From: CAIKZZ01 sp035604595
GTDB lineage: Bacteria; Pseudomonadota; Gammaproteobacteria; Steroidobacterales; Steroidobacteraceae
NCBI GenBank assembly: GCA_035604595.1
Contig: DATNIE010000021.1
Coordinates: 38,766-102,765 of the forward strand
DNA length: 64,000 nt
Direction: 5' to 3'
The notes below the pieces were generated by a model. The model searched no databases. It was not told the origin of the DNA and saw only the letters and a program-made list of their open reading frames with translations. This document shows positions 1 through 8,245 of the stretch, piece by piece. The position numbers were made by a program, and so were the translations under genes. Position 1 is the stretch's first letter. Every line of letters begins with the position of its first letter.

Positions 1-194
1 TGGACGTGCACCGGCGCAAGCTGATCGAGGAAAAGCGTGAGGAGTTCGAGGCGCGCAACAAGCAGCAGGATGCATTCGCTCGCGGGCACTACCCGGAGGG
101 CGCACAGCTGTGCTCCAAGTGCAGCACTGCGGCGGTCGTGATGATGGATGGCTGCATGACCTGCCTCAATTGCGGCGACTCGAAGTGCGGCTGA
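1..194 (+). CDS. nrdJ: C-terminal end of adenosylcobalamin-dependent (class II) ribonucleotide reductase, cut by the window edge
   Basis: Only the last 64 or so codons are present; the frame is open to the left edge, so the true start lies outside. The visible end carries a CSKC pair followed by a DGCMTCLNCGDSKCG tail. This cysteine-rich C-terminus is typical of NrdJ, where it passes electrons from thioredoxin to the active site during reduction of ribonucleotides. The family needs adenosylcobalamin, which fits the B12 uptake and adenosylation genes near 42-52 kb. A strong terminator follows at 277-311, so this is probably the last gene of its transcript. The call rests on the tail alone, since the catalytic barrel is not visible. 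Confidence 0.8.
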   Translation, partial: DVHRRKLIEEKREEFEARNKQQDAFARGHYPEGAQLCSKCSTAAVVMMDGCMTCLNCGDSKCG

Positions 195-276
195 TGCGCT
201 GACGGACCCGTCGACACGCGCTCGACCCGGGCCCATGGTCCGGCGCCGCGCAAGCGGCACGAGGCGCGTGCGTTCT

Positions 277-311
277 GGGCCGCCCCCCCCAAAGGGGGCG
301 GCCCTTTTTTT
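277..311 (+). terminator. Rho-independent terminator after nrdJ
   Basis: A perfect 11-bp stem (GGGCCGCCCCC at 277-287 with GGGGGCGGCCC at 294-304) has a 6-nt loop and is followed by seven T residues at 305-311. The U-run is on the plus strand, so it terminates the ribonucleotide reductase transcript and insulates it from the opposing minus-strand gene that ends at 378. Confidence 0.92.
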
Positions 312-377
312 ACCGTTAATCGCAGCGCTGCAGGTGCATGACGAGCGTGCATCGACGCGCCCCGCTGGCCTCCGGGA

Positions 378-833
378 TCAGGTCTCTGGCGCACCGATGC
401 GCAGCGTCCGGGTCGCGATGCGGATTTCGATCAGGAACGCGACGAGCGCGCCGACGAGCGCAACCATCGCCCCGATGAACAGCCCCGCCACCGTCACCGC
501 CAGATCGAAGCGCACGAATGCGCTGGCAAACAGCAGCGCCACGACGATGGCTACCAGCAGCGCCGAGCAGGTGCTGAGCGTGATCGCGGTGTTCATCAGC
601 CGCGCTCGGTGGCCGAGCCATTGCAGCTGGCGCTTGAGGTCCTCGGCCTCGGCGGCATCGGCCGCGCCGTGCCGGGCCTCGAGCGGCCGGGCACGATCGA
701 CAACCCTCGCGAGGCGATTCGTCAGTACGCCGAGCAGCACGCCGATGCCGGACAGCAGGAACACCGGTGCCACCGACAGCTGGATCGTGTGCGCGATGCT
801 CGCAACTTCGACGGGAGCCGTTTCGATTGCCAC
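378..833 (-). CDS. DUF2721 family inner-membrane protein
   Basis: The protein has 151 residues. The N-terminus (VEVASIAHTIQLSVAPVFLL, then a TNRLARVVDRAR stretch) matches my recollection of the DUF2721 family. A first hydrophobic segment lies near residues 15-35, and two more near 85-105 and 115-135 follow a charged central stretch. The frame stays open upstream, but I choose the GTG at 833 because GAGGA sits 7 nt before it and family members begin just ahead of this motif. The Shine-Dalgarno overlaps the stop codon of the thioesterase-like gene upstream, so the two are probably cotranscribed. No function is known for the family. Confidence 0.75.
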   Translation of the reverse strand: MAIETAPVEVASIAHTIQLSVAPVFLLSGIGVLLGVLTNRLARVVDRARPLEARHGAADAAEAEDLKRQLQWLGHRARLMNTAITLSTCSALLVAIVVALLFASAFVRFDLAVTVAGLFIGAMVALVGALVAFLIEIRIATRTLRIGAPET

Positions 834-843
834 CGTTGCGTCC

Positions 844-1317
844 TCAGCCGGGCGCGGCAAGCACCGCGTCCGCCTGTCTCTTCCGGCGCACGTAGAGCCG
901 CTTGCGGACGCGGGCCACGAGCTCGGCGTTGCGGTCGCGGATCTCGACCGAAAACTCCGGCAGCAGCTTCGAGCCGTCGGCAGCCTGTCGCCGCAGCCGG
1001 GCGATCTGCGCGGCCCCGACACGAAACTCTGCGCTCACGGTGCCGCGACCGGGTTTCACATACTCAATTTCCGCGGTCTGGTCCCAGACCATGTACTCCT
1101 CGCCCAGCAGGTGCAACAGCATCAGCATATGGAACGGGTCGGTCATCGCAAACAGGCTTCCGCCGAAGTGCGTGCCGACAAAATTGCGATTCACCAGGCC
1201 GTGCCTCAGCTCGACCCGCACGTAGCTCCAGTCGGCGGCGATCTCCCGGACCCGGATGCCAGCACCCAGGAACGGCGGCCAGGCGTTGACCACGTGGCGG
1301 AAGAGCCCCGGGGACAT
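844..1317 (-). CDS. DUF4442 family hotdog-fold protein, putative thioesterase
   Basis: The protein has 157 residues. It opens with a SPGLFRHVVNAWPPFLGAGI-type N-terminus and contains NRNFVGTHFGGSLFAMTDPF, a pattern of the DUF4442 branch of hotdog-fold (PaaI-like) proteins. The conserved THFGG..F segment lies where hotdog thioesterases bind the acyl-CoA thioester. The frame extends to 1353, but ATG 1317 fits the family start better. Its stop overlaps the Shine-Dalgarno of the DUF2721 gene. A thioesterase role is inferred from fold only, and the substrate cannot be predicted. Confidence 0.75.
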   Translation of the reverse strand: MSPGLFRHVVNAWPPFLGAGIRVREIAADWSYVRVELRHGLVNRNFVGTHFGGSLFAMTDPFHMLMLLHLLGEEYMVWDQTAEIEYVKPGRGTVSAEFRVGAAQIARLRRQAADGSKLLPEFSVEIRDRNAELVARVRKRLYVRRKRQADAVLAAPG

Positions 1318-1523
1318 GCGCGCTGCCATGCACCGATTGTACGCAAAGCCCAAGGTCGTGCGGCGCGACGGCGCCGCGCGTCGGCGCGCACGCTGAGGTC
1401 ACGGAGTGCGCAGGTCGACGCTGTGCCAGGCGGTGGGGAGCCGAATCCGGCGCGAGAGCGCGGTGTGGTACGCGCCAGGACAGCGAGGCACGGCGCCCGG
1501 GGTGGCGGCGCGGCGCGCCCGTC

Positions 1524-1991
1524 TCAGGGCTTGCGACCCCGCGGCCGTTCGTAGGGGTTGAAGCTGATGTCCTCTGGGCGACGGGCGGGGCCGCTGCTGT
1601 ACGGGTCACCGCTGGCTGGCTCGTCGGCGCGGGGCTTGGCCTTGGCGGGCGCGCGCGCGTACGGGGTGAAGACCCGCGAGTCGTCCTTGGCGGGCGCGCG
1701 CTCGTACGGGTTGCAAGCCCGCGACTGGTCCTTGCCGGGTGCGCGCTCGTACGGGTTGAAAGCCCGCGACTCGTCCTTGCCGAGTGTGTCCTGGAGTTCG
1801 AGCTTGACCGACTCGGTCAGCGCCCGAATGCGCCGGGTGCTCACGTCGGGATCGAATCTGCCGGTTCGCACGGCCCATTCCGAGATCGGACGCCCGTATG
1901 CGTCGGCCTTTACTTGGCCCGACCGGCCGGTACGCGCCGGTGGAACTGGCGCTGGCGCAGGTGGTTTATCGATTCGATCACGTTGCGACAT
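1524..1991 (-). CDS. Proline/arginine-rich protein with tandem 15-residue repeats, unknown function
   Basis: I do not recognise this 155-residue protein. Residues 1-30 are rich in Pro, Arg and Gly. Residues 31-70 look like a short ordered module (AYGRPISEWAVRTGRFDPDV, then RRIRALTESVKLEL). After this come three tandem 15-residue repeats (residues 72-116) with the pattern K-D-x-S-R-x-x-x-P-Y-x-R-A-P-x. A separate NPYERP copy sits near residue 146, and the C-terminus is basic. There is no signal peptide, membrane segment or catalytic motif, so it is probably cytoplasmic and largely disordered. It stands alone, with a 206-nt gap to the DUF4442 start on one side and about 400 nt of non-coding DNA on the other. 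The repeats make it likely that this is a real, fast-evolving gene. Confidence 0.6.
   Translation of the reverse strand: MSQRDRIDKPPAPAPVPPARTGRSGQVKADAYGRPISEWAVRTGRFDPDVSTRRIRALTESVKLELQDTLGKDESRAFNPYERAPGKDQSRACNPYERAPAKDDSRVFTPYARAPAKAKPRADEPASGDPYSSGPARRPEDISFNPYERPRGRKP
1644..1778 (-). repeat. Three tandem 45-bp coding repeats
   Basis: These are three in-frame copies of a 45-bp unit inside the orphan protein. They encode KDESRAFNPYERAPG, KDQSRACNPYERAPA and KDDSRVFTPYARAPA. Because the unit is a multiple of three, the copy number can change without breaking the frame. Confidence 0.85.
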
Positions 1992-2389
1992 GGGCGCTTA
2001 CCGGTATTGCCAAGGCACACTCCTCCATAACGCGCAAGATAATTGTTTGTTGCACGCTTGGCATTCCCAACTGCCAATTTTGTGAACCGTGCACGGGCAA
2101 CAGGCAGCCACGCGTCCGCAGGGCGTGACACGCACCGCGGCCATGTCAATGCCCGACCCGCTGACCCGGGCGCGCCGTCACAGACCGCGGCCCGCAGCCT
2201 CGCGCCACGGTACGTGCCCTGACCTCCGCTCCGCCCCCATCGACGCCATGCTCCGCGAACGCGGGCCGGCCCTGCCACTCTAAAAACAAGCAAGCTGCGT
2301 GCCACCCAATGGAATCAGTAACTTGTACAATCGGCACCGGCTGAGCTGTTAAGACGTTGCACACTCGGCCCGCCCCTTGAGGAGGATGA
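1992..2389. other. Intergenic region upstream of mltD and the repeat-protein gene
   Basis: I see no convincing gene here; the short open frames lack family-like sequence. TACAAT at 2326-2331 is a possible -10 for mltD. An interrupted dyad, TTGGCA-N7-TGCCAA (2059-2077), lies in an unusually AT-rich stretch for this genome, upstream of the minus-strand repeat protein. GAGGAGG at 2381-2387 is the mltD ribosome binding site. Confidence 0.45.
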
Positions 2390-4630
2390 ATGCCCCGAGC
2401 TGCCCCGCGCTCGCGTCGATGTCTGGCCGTCGTCGCCCTGCTGGGCCTCGTGATGCTGCCGGTGGGCATCACCCGCGCCGCGGCGAGCGACTTCCCGCGG
2501 CCCCCGCAGCTCGAGCCCGACGTACAGTTCTGGCAGCGGATCTACACGAAGGTCACGACCCAGGCAGGGCTGCTGCACGACGATCGGTATCTGGACGTCG
2601 TGTACGAAGAACTGACCTTCGCGCCGGGGCTGTCGCCGCGCGAGCGCTCCGACCTCGTGGATGCGGCGCGCACGAAGTACGAGCGCATGCTGCGCAAGCT
2701 TGCGAGCTCGCCGCAGGAGCATCTCACCGATGACGAACAGCGGGTGCTCAAGCTGTTTCCGCCGAACGTCGGCAGCGCAGCGCTCAGGGAGGCGGCGGAC
2801 CACGTCCGTTTCCAGCTCGGCCAGGCGGACCGCTTCAAGGAGGGATTGACGCGCGCCGGCGCCTGGGAGCGCCACGTCGAGGAGACACTGCAGAAGCAAG
2901 GGCTGCCGCCCGAGTTGTCGGCGCTGCCGCACGTCGAGTCCTCGTTCAATCCGCGGGCCTACTCAAAGGTCGGCGCCGCCGGAATGTGGCAGTTCATGCG
3001 CTCGACCGGCCGCCGCTGGCTGCGCGTCGACAACGTCGTCGACGAACGACTCGACCCGTACAAGTCGACAGTTGCCGCGGCGCAGTTCCTCGGCATCAAC
3101 TACTCTATTCTCGGGACCTGGCCGCTGGCGCTCACGGCCTACAACCACGGGGTCGGAGGCATGCGCCGGGCCAAGGAGCTGATGGGTACCGACGACATCG
3201 TCACGATCTTGCGCTCCTATCAAAGCCGCAGCTTCGGCTTCGCCTCGCGCAATTTCTACGTATCGTTCCTGGCCGCGCTCGAGATCGACCGCGATGTCGA
3301 TCGCTTCTTCGGCCAGCTCGAACGATTGCCGCCCGATACCAGCCGGACGCTGCGCCTGCCGCACTACATCCCGGTCACGGCGCTCGAGCGCGCGCTCGGC
3401 ACCGACCGCGAGACGCTGCGCGGCCTGAACCTGGCGCTGATGGATCCGGTGTGGAACGGTCAGCGATTCGTGCCGCGCGGCTTTGAGCTACGGATCCCGG
3501 CTGCCGGTGTCAAGGAGCCGGACCGGCTGCTCGCCGCCGTGGCGGCCGGCGAACGCTTCGCTGATCAAAAGCGCGACGCCGCGCACCGCGTCCGGCGCGG
3601 CGAGACCCTCGAGCGGATCGCAACGGCCTATGCGGTGCGCCCGGCCGAGCTCCTCGCGCTCAACGGCCTCACTGACCCCAAGTCCATCAAGCCCGGAATG
3701 ACGCTGAAGTTGCCGCCGCTGCAGCCAATCAGCGCCGCGGCTGCGGTCAGCGCTGCGGCGGCGCCGGTCCAGGCCGCGGCCGGGGCCAGCAGCCCGGAGG
3801 TGTACGTGGTCCGCAGCGGTGACGTGCTGTCCGACATCGCGAGGCGCTTCGGGCTCAGCGAGGCGGCGCTGATGAGCCAGAACGCCATCTCGGATCGCGA
3901 CTTCCTGTTCGAAGGGCAGACGCTCAATGTCGCAAAGACGCCATCGCCGGTGATCGCTGCCGTACCGGCCGAACCCGCCAGCCACGACGAGGCGCCGGCC
4001 GAGGAGGCGCGGGTCGAGATCGAATCGGCGCGCTCCAAGCCGCAGCCCGTGTCGCGCGAGCAGGCCGCCGAGTACGGCCCCGGCCTCGTTCCAGGCATCG
4101 AGAGCGCCGCGTCGGCGGACCCGAGCGACTACTCGGTCGCTGGTGACACGGCGATCGTGCAGGGCGCGGAAACGCTGGGGCATTTCGCGGACTGGCTGTC
4201 GGTCAGTGCGAGCCGCCTGCGGGCACTGAACCACATGCCTGCCGGCTCAGTCCTCGCGCTCGGCCGCCGCATTCGGCTCGACCTGTCGCGCGTCGATGCG
4301 GCGACGTTCGAGGAGCGGCGCATGCGCTTCCACCGCCAGCTCCAGGATGATTTCTTCCAGCGCTACAAGATCATTGGACACGAGCGGCATCGGCTGAAAT
4401 CCGGGGAATCGCTGTGGACGCTGACGCAGAAGACGAACGTGCCGGTGTGGCTCCTCCGCCAGTACAACCCCGAAACAGACTTCACGACGGTGCGGGTCGG
4501 CACCATGGTCGTGCTGCCGAAGGTCGAGAGCGTGGCTGCGTCGGCCGCGCCTGCGGCGGCACCGACGCCGCCACGGCCGGCCGCGAAGGAGGCGCCGACG
4601 CCGAGCGCGCCCCAGGGCGCGGGTCAATGA
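2390..4630 (+). CDS. mltD: Membrane-bound lytic murein transglycosylase D with several LysM domains
   Basis: This 746-residue enzyme cleaves the MurNAc-GlcNAc bond of peptidoglycan, giving 1,6-anhydromuropeptides. A signal peptide spans about residues 1-32 (basic start, hydrophobic core, AAAS end); no lipobox is seen. The SLT domain lies near residues 165-290, with the catalytic Glu in PHVESSFNP at residue 183 and AGMWQFM plus LTAYNHG motifs behind it. LysM repeats that bind glycan strands follow near 398-442, 471-515 and 667-712, with a degenerate fourth between the last two. The start is fixed by a strong GAGGAGG. The stop overlaps the next lipoprotein gene as ATGA, so the two are coupled. 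Its products are substrates for the AmpD encoded near 40 kb. Confidence 0.93.
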   Translation: MPRAAPRSRRCLAVVALLGLVMLPVGITRAAASDFPRPPQLEPDVQFWQRIYTKVTTQAGLLHDDRYLDVVYEELTFAPGLSPRERSDLVDAARTKYERMLRKLASSPQEHLTDDEQRVLKLFPPNVGSAALREAADHVRFQLGQADRFKEGLTRAGAWERHVEETLQKQGLPPELSALPHVESSFNPRAYSKVGAAGMWQFMRSTGRRWLRVDNVVDERLDPYKSTVAAAQFLGINYSILGTWPLALTAYNHGVGGMRRAKELMGTDDIVTILRSYQSRSFGFASRNFYVSFLAALEIDRDVDRFFGQLERLPPDTSRTLRLPHYIPVTALERALGTDRETLRGLNLALMDPVWNGQRFVPRGFELRIPAAGVKEPDRLLAAVAAGERFADQKRDAAHRVRRGETLERIATAYAVRPAELLALNGLTDPKSIKPGMTLKLPPLQPISAAAAVSAAAAPVQAAAGASSPEVYVVRSGDVLSDIARRFGLSEAALMSQNAISDRDFLFEGQTLNVAKTPSPVIAAVPAEPASHDEAPAEEARVEIESARSKPQPVSREQAAEYGPGLVPGIESAASADPSDYSVAGDTAIVQGAETLGHFADWLSVSASRLRALNHMPAGSVLALGRRIRLDLSRVDAATFEERRMRFHRQLQDDFFQRYKIIGHERHRLKSGESLWTLTQKTNVPVWLLRQYNPETDFTTVRVGTMVVLPKVESVAASAAPAAAPTPPRPAAKEAPTPSAPQGAGQ

Positions 4631-5001
4631 TGCGCCGGCTCGCGACAGTGGTCGGGCTCGCGGTGCTCGGTGCCTGTGCGACCGACCGCGTGTATCCGGG
4701 GCCCGAGCGGCCGTCGGCCGAGATCGCGCTGATCGCGGGAGCGCCAAGCATCAATGCCGGACTGCCGCTGGCCGCCGTGATCCGCAAGGTCGACGAGCAC
4801 AGGGTCCGTTTCGGCTACTCTCGGGTCGCCGTCACGCCTGGCAGCCACGTGCTGCTGATCGACTGCCTGATGGCGGCAGCCCACACGACGACGCGCTTCG
4901 CAATCGAGGCAGACGTTGAGGCGGGCCAGCGCTACCTGCTGGTCGCCGACAGCGCTCCCGGCAACCAGCGCTGCGGCGCCGTTCGGCTCGACGAGCGCTG
5001 A
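4627..5001 (+). CDS. Small lipoprotein of unknown function
   Basis: The protein has 124 residues. It starts MMRRLATVVGLAVLGAC, a short basic start, a hydrophobic core and a lipobox with Cys 17 as the expected lipidated residue. The mature part ends with a beta-rich segment (RVAVTPGSHVLLIDC near residues 67-80) reminiscent of small PEGA-like folds, with two further Cys. The start codon overlaps the mltD stop (ATGA), so it is translated after mltD and probably works with it in the envelope. I do not recognise a named family. Confidence 0.7.
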   Translation: MMRRLATVVGLAVLGACATDRVYPGPERPSAEIALIAGAPSINAGLPLAAVIRKVDEHRVRFGYSRVAVTPGSHVLLIDCLMAAAHTTTRFAIEADVEAGQRYLLVADSAPGNQRCGAVRLDER

Positions 5002-5069
5002 TCGTCCAGGCCCCGTGCAACCGGCAGCCGCCGTGACCCGAGTCGCGGCGCAGCGCCAGAGCCGTTCCG

Positions 5070-5075
5070 TATAAT
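5070..5075 (+). promoter_or_regulatory. Perfect -10 box placed for a leaderless L,D-transpeptidase mRNA
   Basis: TATAAT is separated from the ATG at 5082 by exactly 6 nt, so the expected transcription start falls on or beside the A of the start codon. No Shine-Dalgarno lies in between. No good -35 is seen at 16-18 nt spacing. Confidence 0.55.
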
Positions 5076-5081
5076 CCAGAT

Positions 5082-5615
5082 ATGTCGAATGGACCCCGCC
5101 GCCGCCGGGCCCGCGCCGTCGCGGTTGCCCTGCTCTGCGTCACGGCAATCGTGCTGCCGCCGGTGGTCAAGGTGGCGGCCGAGGTGCTGCAAGCCGCCGA
5201 TGCGGTGCTGGTCGTCAAGAGCGAGCACCGGTTGTACCTGCTGCGCGGCGGCCAGCCGTTCAAGAGCTACCGGGTCGCGCTCGGCCTCAATCCGGCCGGG
5301 CACAAGGAGCGCGAGGGCGACTTCCGCACGCCGGAAGGCAAATACCTGCTCGATGGGCGCAACGCCTCGAGCGACTTCTTCCTGTCGATCCACCTCAGTT
5401 ACCCGAGCGAGGACGACATGAGACAGGCGCGACGCAACCGTTGGCGCCCGGGCGGCTCGATCATGATTCACGGCTCGCCGAACGTGCCGCGCAAGTCCGC
5501 CGAGTACTACCGCACTGCGGACTGGACCGACGGGTGCATCGCGCTCACGAATGACGACATGCTCGAGGTGTGGCTGCTGACGCGGGATAACACGCCGATC
5601 GAGATTCGTCCGTGA
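5082..5615 (+). CDS. L,D-transpeptidase (YkuD domain), envelope enzyme
   Basis: The protein has 177 residues. A basic start and hydrophobic segment near residues 10-33 give a signal peptide or anchor, so it acts in the periplasm. The YkuD domain covers about residues 38-177 and shows VKSEHRLYLLRGG, then GDFRTPEGKYLL, then IMIHGS with His 130 and DWTDGCIAL with the catalytic Cys 152. These enzymes make 3-3 peptidoglycan crosslinks or attach lipoproteins to the wall. The usual S/T-x-GC motif appears as T-D-G-C. The gene has its own -10 but no visible ribosome binding site, and it overlaps ppnN by 4 nt (GTGA). Confidence 0.88.
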   Translation: MSNGPRRRRARAVAVALLCVTAIVLPPVVKVAAEVLQAADAVLVVKSEHRLYLLRGGQPFKSYRVALGLNPAGHKEREGDFRTPEGKYLLDGRNASSDFFLSIHLSYPSEDDMRQARRNRWRPGGSIMIHGSPNVPRKSAEYYRTADWTDGCIALTNDDMLEVWLLTRDNTPIEIRP

Positions 5616-7003
5616 GCGCCGGTGCCGGGGACATCGACCCGAATGACTTCGTCGATGCCCGTGTCACTCCGCGCGGCAGTCTCGAGAACCTGTCGCAGGC
5701 GGAGGTGACCCAGCTTCTGGACCGCGGCCAGGGCGGCCTCTATCCGCTGTTCCGCCGCTGTGCGCTCGCGATCCTGAACGCGGGCAGCCACAGCGACGAT
5801 CCGACAGAGCTGTTCGACAAATACAGGGATTTCGAGATCCGGATCGTCGAGCAATCATGGGGCGTCAATCTCGAGATGAGAAACGCTCCGGCGGTCGCAT
5901 TCGTCGACGGACAGATGATCCGCGGCGTCAAGGAACACCTGTTCGCCGTCCTTCGGGATATCGTCTACATCGCCAACGAGATCGTCGAAAGCGGCCGCTT
6001 CGACCTGACGGAGCCGGCCAGCATCTCGAACGCGGTGTTCTGCATTCTGCGCAACGCCCACGTTCTCGACGCGCGCGGGCGCCCGGACCTCATCGTCTGC
6101 TGGGGCGGCCATTCGATTCCCCGCGAAGAATACGATTACACCAAGCAGGTCGGCTACGAGCTCGGCCTCAGAGCGCTCAACGTCTGCACTGGCTGCGGCC
6201 CCGGCGCGATGAAGGGGCCGATGAAGGGCGCGACGATCGGCCATTCGAAGCAGCGCATCCATGACGGTCGCTACATCGGGCTCACCGAGCCCGGCATCGT
6301 CGCTGCCGAGCCGCCGAACCCGATCGTCAACAATCTCGTGATCATGCCGGACATCGAGAAACGTCTCGAGGGGTTCGCGCGCCTTGCGCATGGCATCGTC
6401 ATCTTCCCGGGCGGCGTCGGCACGGCCGAGGAGATCCTGTACCTGCTCGGGATCCTGCTCGATCCGGACAACGCCGATCAGCCGCTGCCGCTGGTGCTCA
6501 CCGGCCCGGCTGGTTCGGCGCAGTGGCTCGAGCAGGTGCACGAGTTCGTCCGGCTGACGCTCGGCCCGGCCGCGCAGCAGCGCTACCGGATCATCATCGA
6601 CGATCCGGCCGAGGTCGCCCGGACGATGGTCGCCGGGATGCAGGCGGTGCGGCGCCACCGGCAACTCGCGGGGGACGCGTACAACTTCAACTGGACGCTC
6701 AAGATCCCGCCAGATTTCCAGCTGCCGTTCGACGTCTCCCACGACAGCGTCGCGGCGCTGCGGCTCCACCCGGACCAGCCTGCGCACACGCGGGCGGCGA
6801 ACCTGAGGCGCGTGTTCTCGGCGATCGTCGCCGGCAACGTCAAGGAGCACGGCATGCGTCAGATTGCCGCCCACGGGCCATTCGAGATTCACGGCGACCG
6901 CCGGCTCATGCAGCCGCTGGAAGCGCTGCTCGGGTCGTTCATCGCCCAGCGGCGCATGCGGATTTCAGGCCAGTACCGCCCCGTCTACCGCGTCATGCCC
7001 TGA
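5612..7003 (+). CDS. ppnN: Nucleotide 5'-monophosphate nucleosidase, LOG family (PpnN/YgdH)
   Basis: At 463 residues it is close to E. coli PpnN (about 454), which hydrolyses purine and pyrimidine mononucleotides to base plus ribose 5-phosphate and is stimulated by (p)ppGpp. The LOG core is clear, with a GCGPGAMKGPMKGA stretch near residue 196 and the FPGGVGTAEEI signature near 264-275. Long N- and C-terminal extensions separate PpnN from short plant-type LOG proteins. It starts at a GTG that overlaps the L,D-transpeptidase stop, implying coupled translation. The fit over the whole length is good. Confidence 0.9.
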   Translation: MSAGAGDIDPNDFVDARVTPRGSLENLSQAEVTQLLDRGQGGLYPLFRRCALAILNAGSHSDDPTELFDKYRDFEIRIVEQSWGVNLEMRNAPAVAFVDGQMIRGVKEHLFAVLRDIVYIANEIVESGRFDLTEPASISNAVFCILRNAHVLDARGRPDLIVCWGGHSIPREEYDYTKQVGYELGLRALNVCTGCGPGAMKGPMKGATIGHSKQRIHDGRYIGLTEPGIVAAEPPNPIVNNLVIMPDIEKRLEGFARLAHGIVIFPGGVGTAEEILYLLGILLDPDNADQPLPLVLTGPAGSAQWLEQVHEFVRLTLGPAAQQRYRIIIDDPAEVARTMVAGMQAVRRHRQLAGDAYNFNWTLKIPPDFQLPFDVSHDSVAALRLHPDQPAHTRAANLRRVFSAIVAGNVKEHGMRQIAAHGPFEIHGDRRLMQPLEALLGSFIAQRRMRISGQYRPVYRVMP

Positions 7004-7119
7004 TCGGCCCCCCGCCTTCCGAATTCCTTGAACGGGGTCCGGGGTCGGTGTGACGCAGTTCCTGTCAGAGGCATCCGCTGCGGCAGAGACTGGCCGCATC
7101 ACCGTTGCAGGTGAGTGGA

Positions 7120-7362
7120 ATGAGCGATATCAAGAGCCCGCGCACATTGTCAAACCGCAAGCCGCTCGAGGTTCCGCCCGCGGCCTTGCTGCCGGCTGCG
7201 CCGGTGACGGGCGGGCGAATCGAGCGCCGGGCGGTGCCGCGCGGCCCTCTGGTCGCTCGCCATTCGGCGATCACCCGCAATCTGCGCAACTACGCAAACT
7301 ACAAGAGCTGGGCGGAGAAGATCCGCAGCAACTGGGATCCGGACCAGGACCCCGAAGTCTGA
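7120..7362 (+). CDS. Small hypothetical protein
   Basis: The protein would have 80 residues, starting at ATG 7120 (an in-frame TTG at 7105 is less likely). It is Arg/Pro-rich, with a C-terminal TRNLRNYANYKSWAEKIRSNW helix-like stretch followed by an acidic tail. There is no signal peptide or known motif. Its stop is one base from the stop of the ParA-like gene on the other strand, leaving no room for a terminator between them. It may be a real small gene. The moderate length and lack of a recognised family keep confidence low. Confidence 0.4.
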   Translation: MSDIKSPRTLSNRKPLEVPPAALLPAAPVTGGRIERRAVPRGPLVARHSAITRNLRNYANYKSWAEKIRSNWDPDQDPEV

Positions 7363-7363
7363 A

Positions 7364-8062
7364 TCAGACGGCGGCCTCGAGCCCGCCGACCGGCTGGGCT
7401 CCGTTGACCGGAATCCTCGCATCGAGCCACTCGACCAGCGGTTGCCAGGTGTCGAGATCCTCGCGTACCAGGTAGTTCTTCATCTCGTGCAGACCATGGC
7501 CGTGCTCGGCCGCGCGCAGGTAGTTCTGCGAGTCGCGCAGCGTCGTGACGACGGGGATATTGAGGGTGTCGAGGAACCTCAGCAGCTTGCCGAACATCAG
7601 CGTGTTGCGGCGCGTGCGGTTGGCGATCACGCCGATCCGGTCCTCGCTGCGGCGAACCTTGGCGATCAGCAGCAGGTCCGAGATGCACCTGGAGCACGCG
7701 TGGATGTCGATATCCGAGGGCAGGACCGGAACCAGGATCGCATTGGCGCCCCGTACCAGTTCTGGCATCTGCTCGGCGGCGATCGCGGCCGGCGTGTCGA
7801 CGACCACCCGCTCGGTGCCGGTCGGCAGCTTGAGCAGAAAGCTGCGGGTCACCCGCGGGTTCTTGTCGTAGGCGGCGATCCCGTGGATGGCGGCGACGTC
7901 TGCGCCCCGCTTGCGCAGCCAGCGGGTGCTCGACGCCTGGGGGTCGTAATCCATCAACACCGTACTGAGACCCGCGGCGGCGTAGTGCGCCGCCAGGTTG
8001 ATCGCAACCGTGGTCTTGCCCGAGCCGCCCTTGGGATTCAGGACGACTATGCGCTGCTCCAT
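7364..8062 (-). CDS. ParA/MinD-like P-loop ATPase (orphan)
   Basis: The protein has 232 residues and belongs to the ParA family, which use ATP-driven dimerisation to position cargo on the nucleoid or membrane. A deviant Walker A (NPKGGSGKTT, residues 9-18) is followed by the DYDPQASSTRW switch near 38-48 and a VVDTPA Walker B-like strand. The frame is open upstream to a TTG at 8143, but ATG 8062 matches the family start and follows an AGG. There is no parB, parS cluster or HTH domain beside it, so plasmid-type partition is unlikely. It may place another cargo. Convergent with the small hypothetical gene. Confidence 0.85.
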   Translation of the reverse strand: MEQRIVVLNPKGGSGKTTVAINLAAHYAAAGLSTVLMDYDPQASSTRWLRKRGADVAAIHGIAAYDKNPRVTRSFLLKLPTGTERVVVDTPAAIAAEQMPELVRGANAILVPVLPSDIDIHACSRCISDLLLIAKVRRSEDRIGVIANRTRRNTLMFGKLLRFLDTLNIPVVTTLRDSQNYLRAAEHGHGLHEMKNYLVREDLDTWQPLVEWLDARIPVNGAQPVGGLEAAV

Positions 8063-8245
8063 CACCTGTTCCCGCCCGCCGCAGCGCGGCGTGGCAGCTG
8101 CTAAGTTACTGAGTAGCCTACGCAGCGTGCGCGATGCGCGCAAGCAGACGGGTCGCGATCCGGCACGATTCCTGTGATCCGCCGCAACGTCTCGACGCCC
8201 GGACGGGCCTACAGTCAGCGTCCCCCGGTGCTTGGCGAGGCTCGC

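Noticed and set aside
235..1554. 439-codon plus-strand open frame
   Set aside because: It lies over the terminator, DUF2721 and DUF4442 genes on the opposite strand and has Arg/Ala-rich, family-free sequence, as expected for an antisense frame in GC-rich DNA.
1644..1778. 45-bp repeats as a CRISPR-like array
   Set aside because: The units are contiguous without spacers, in frame and coding.
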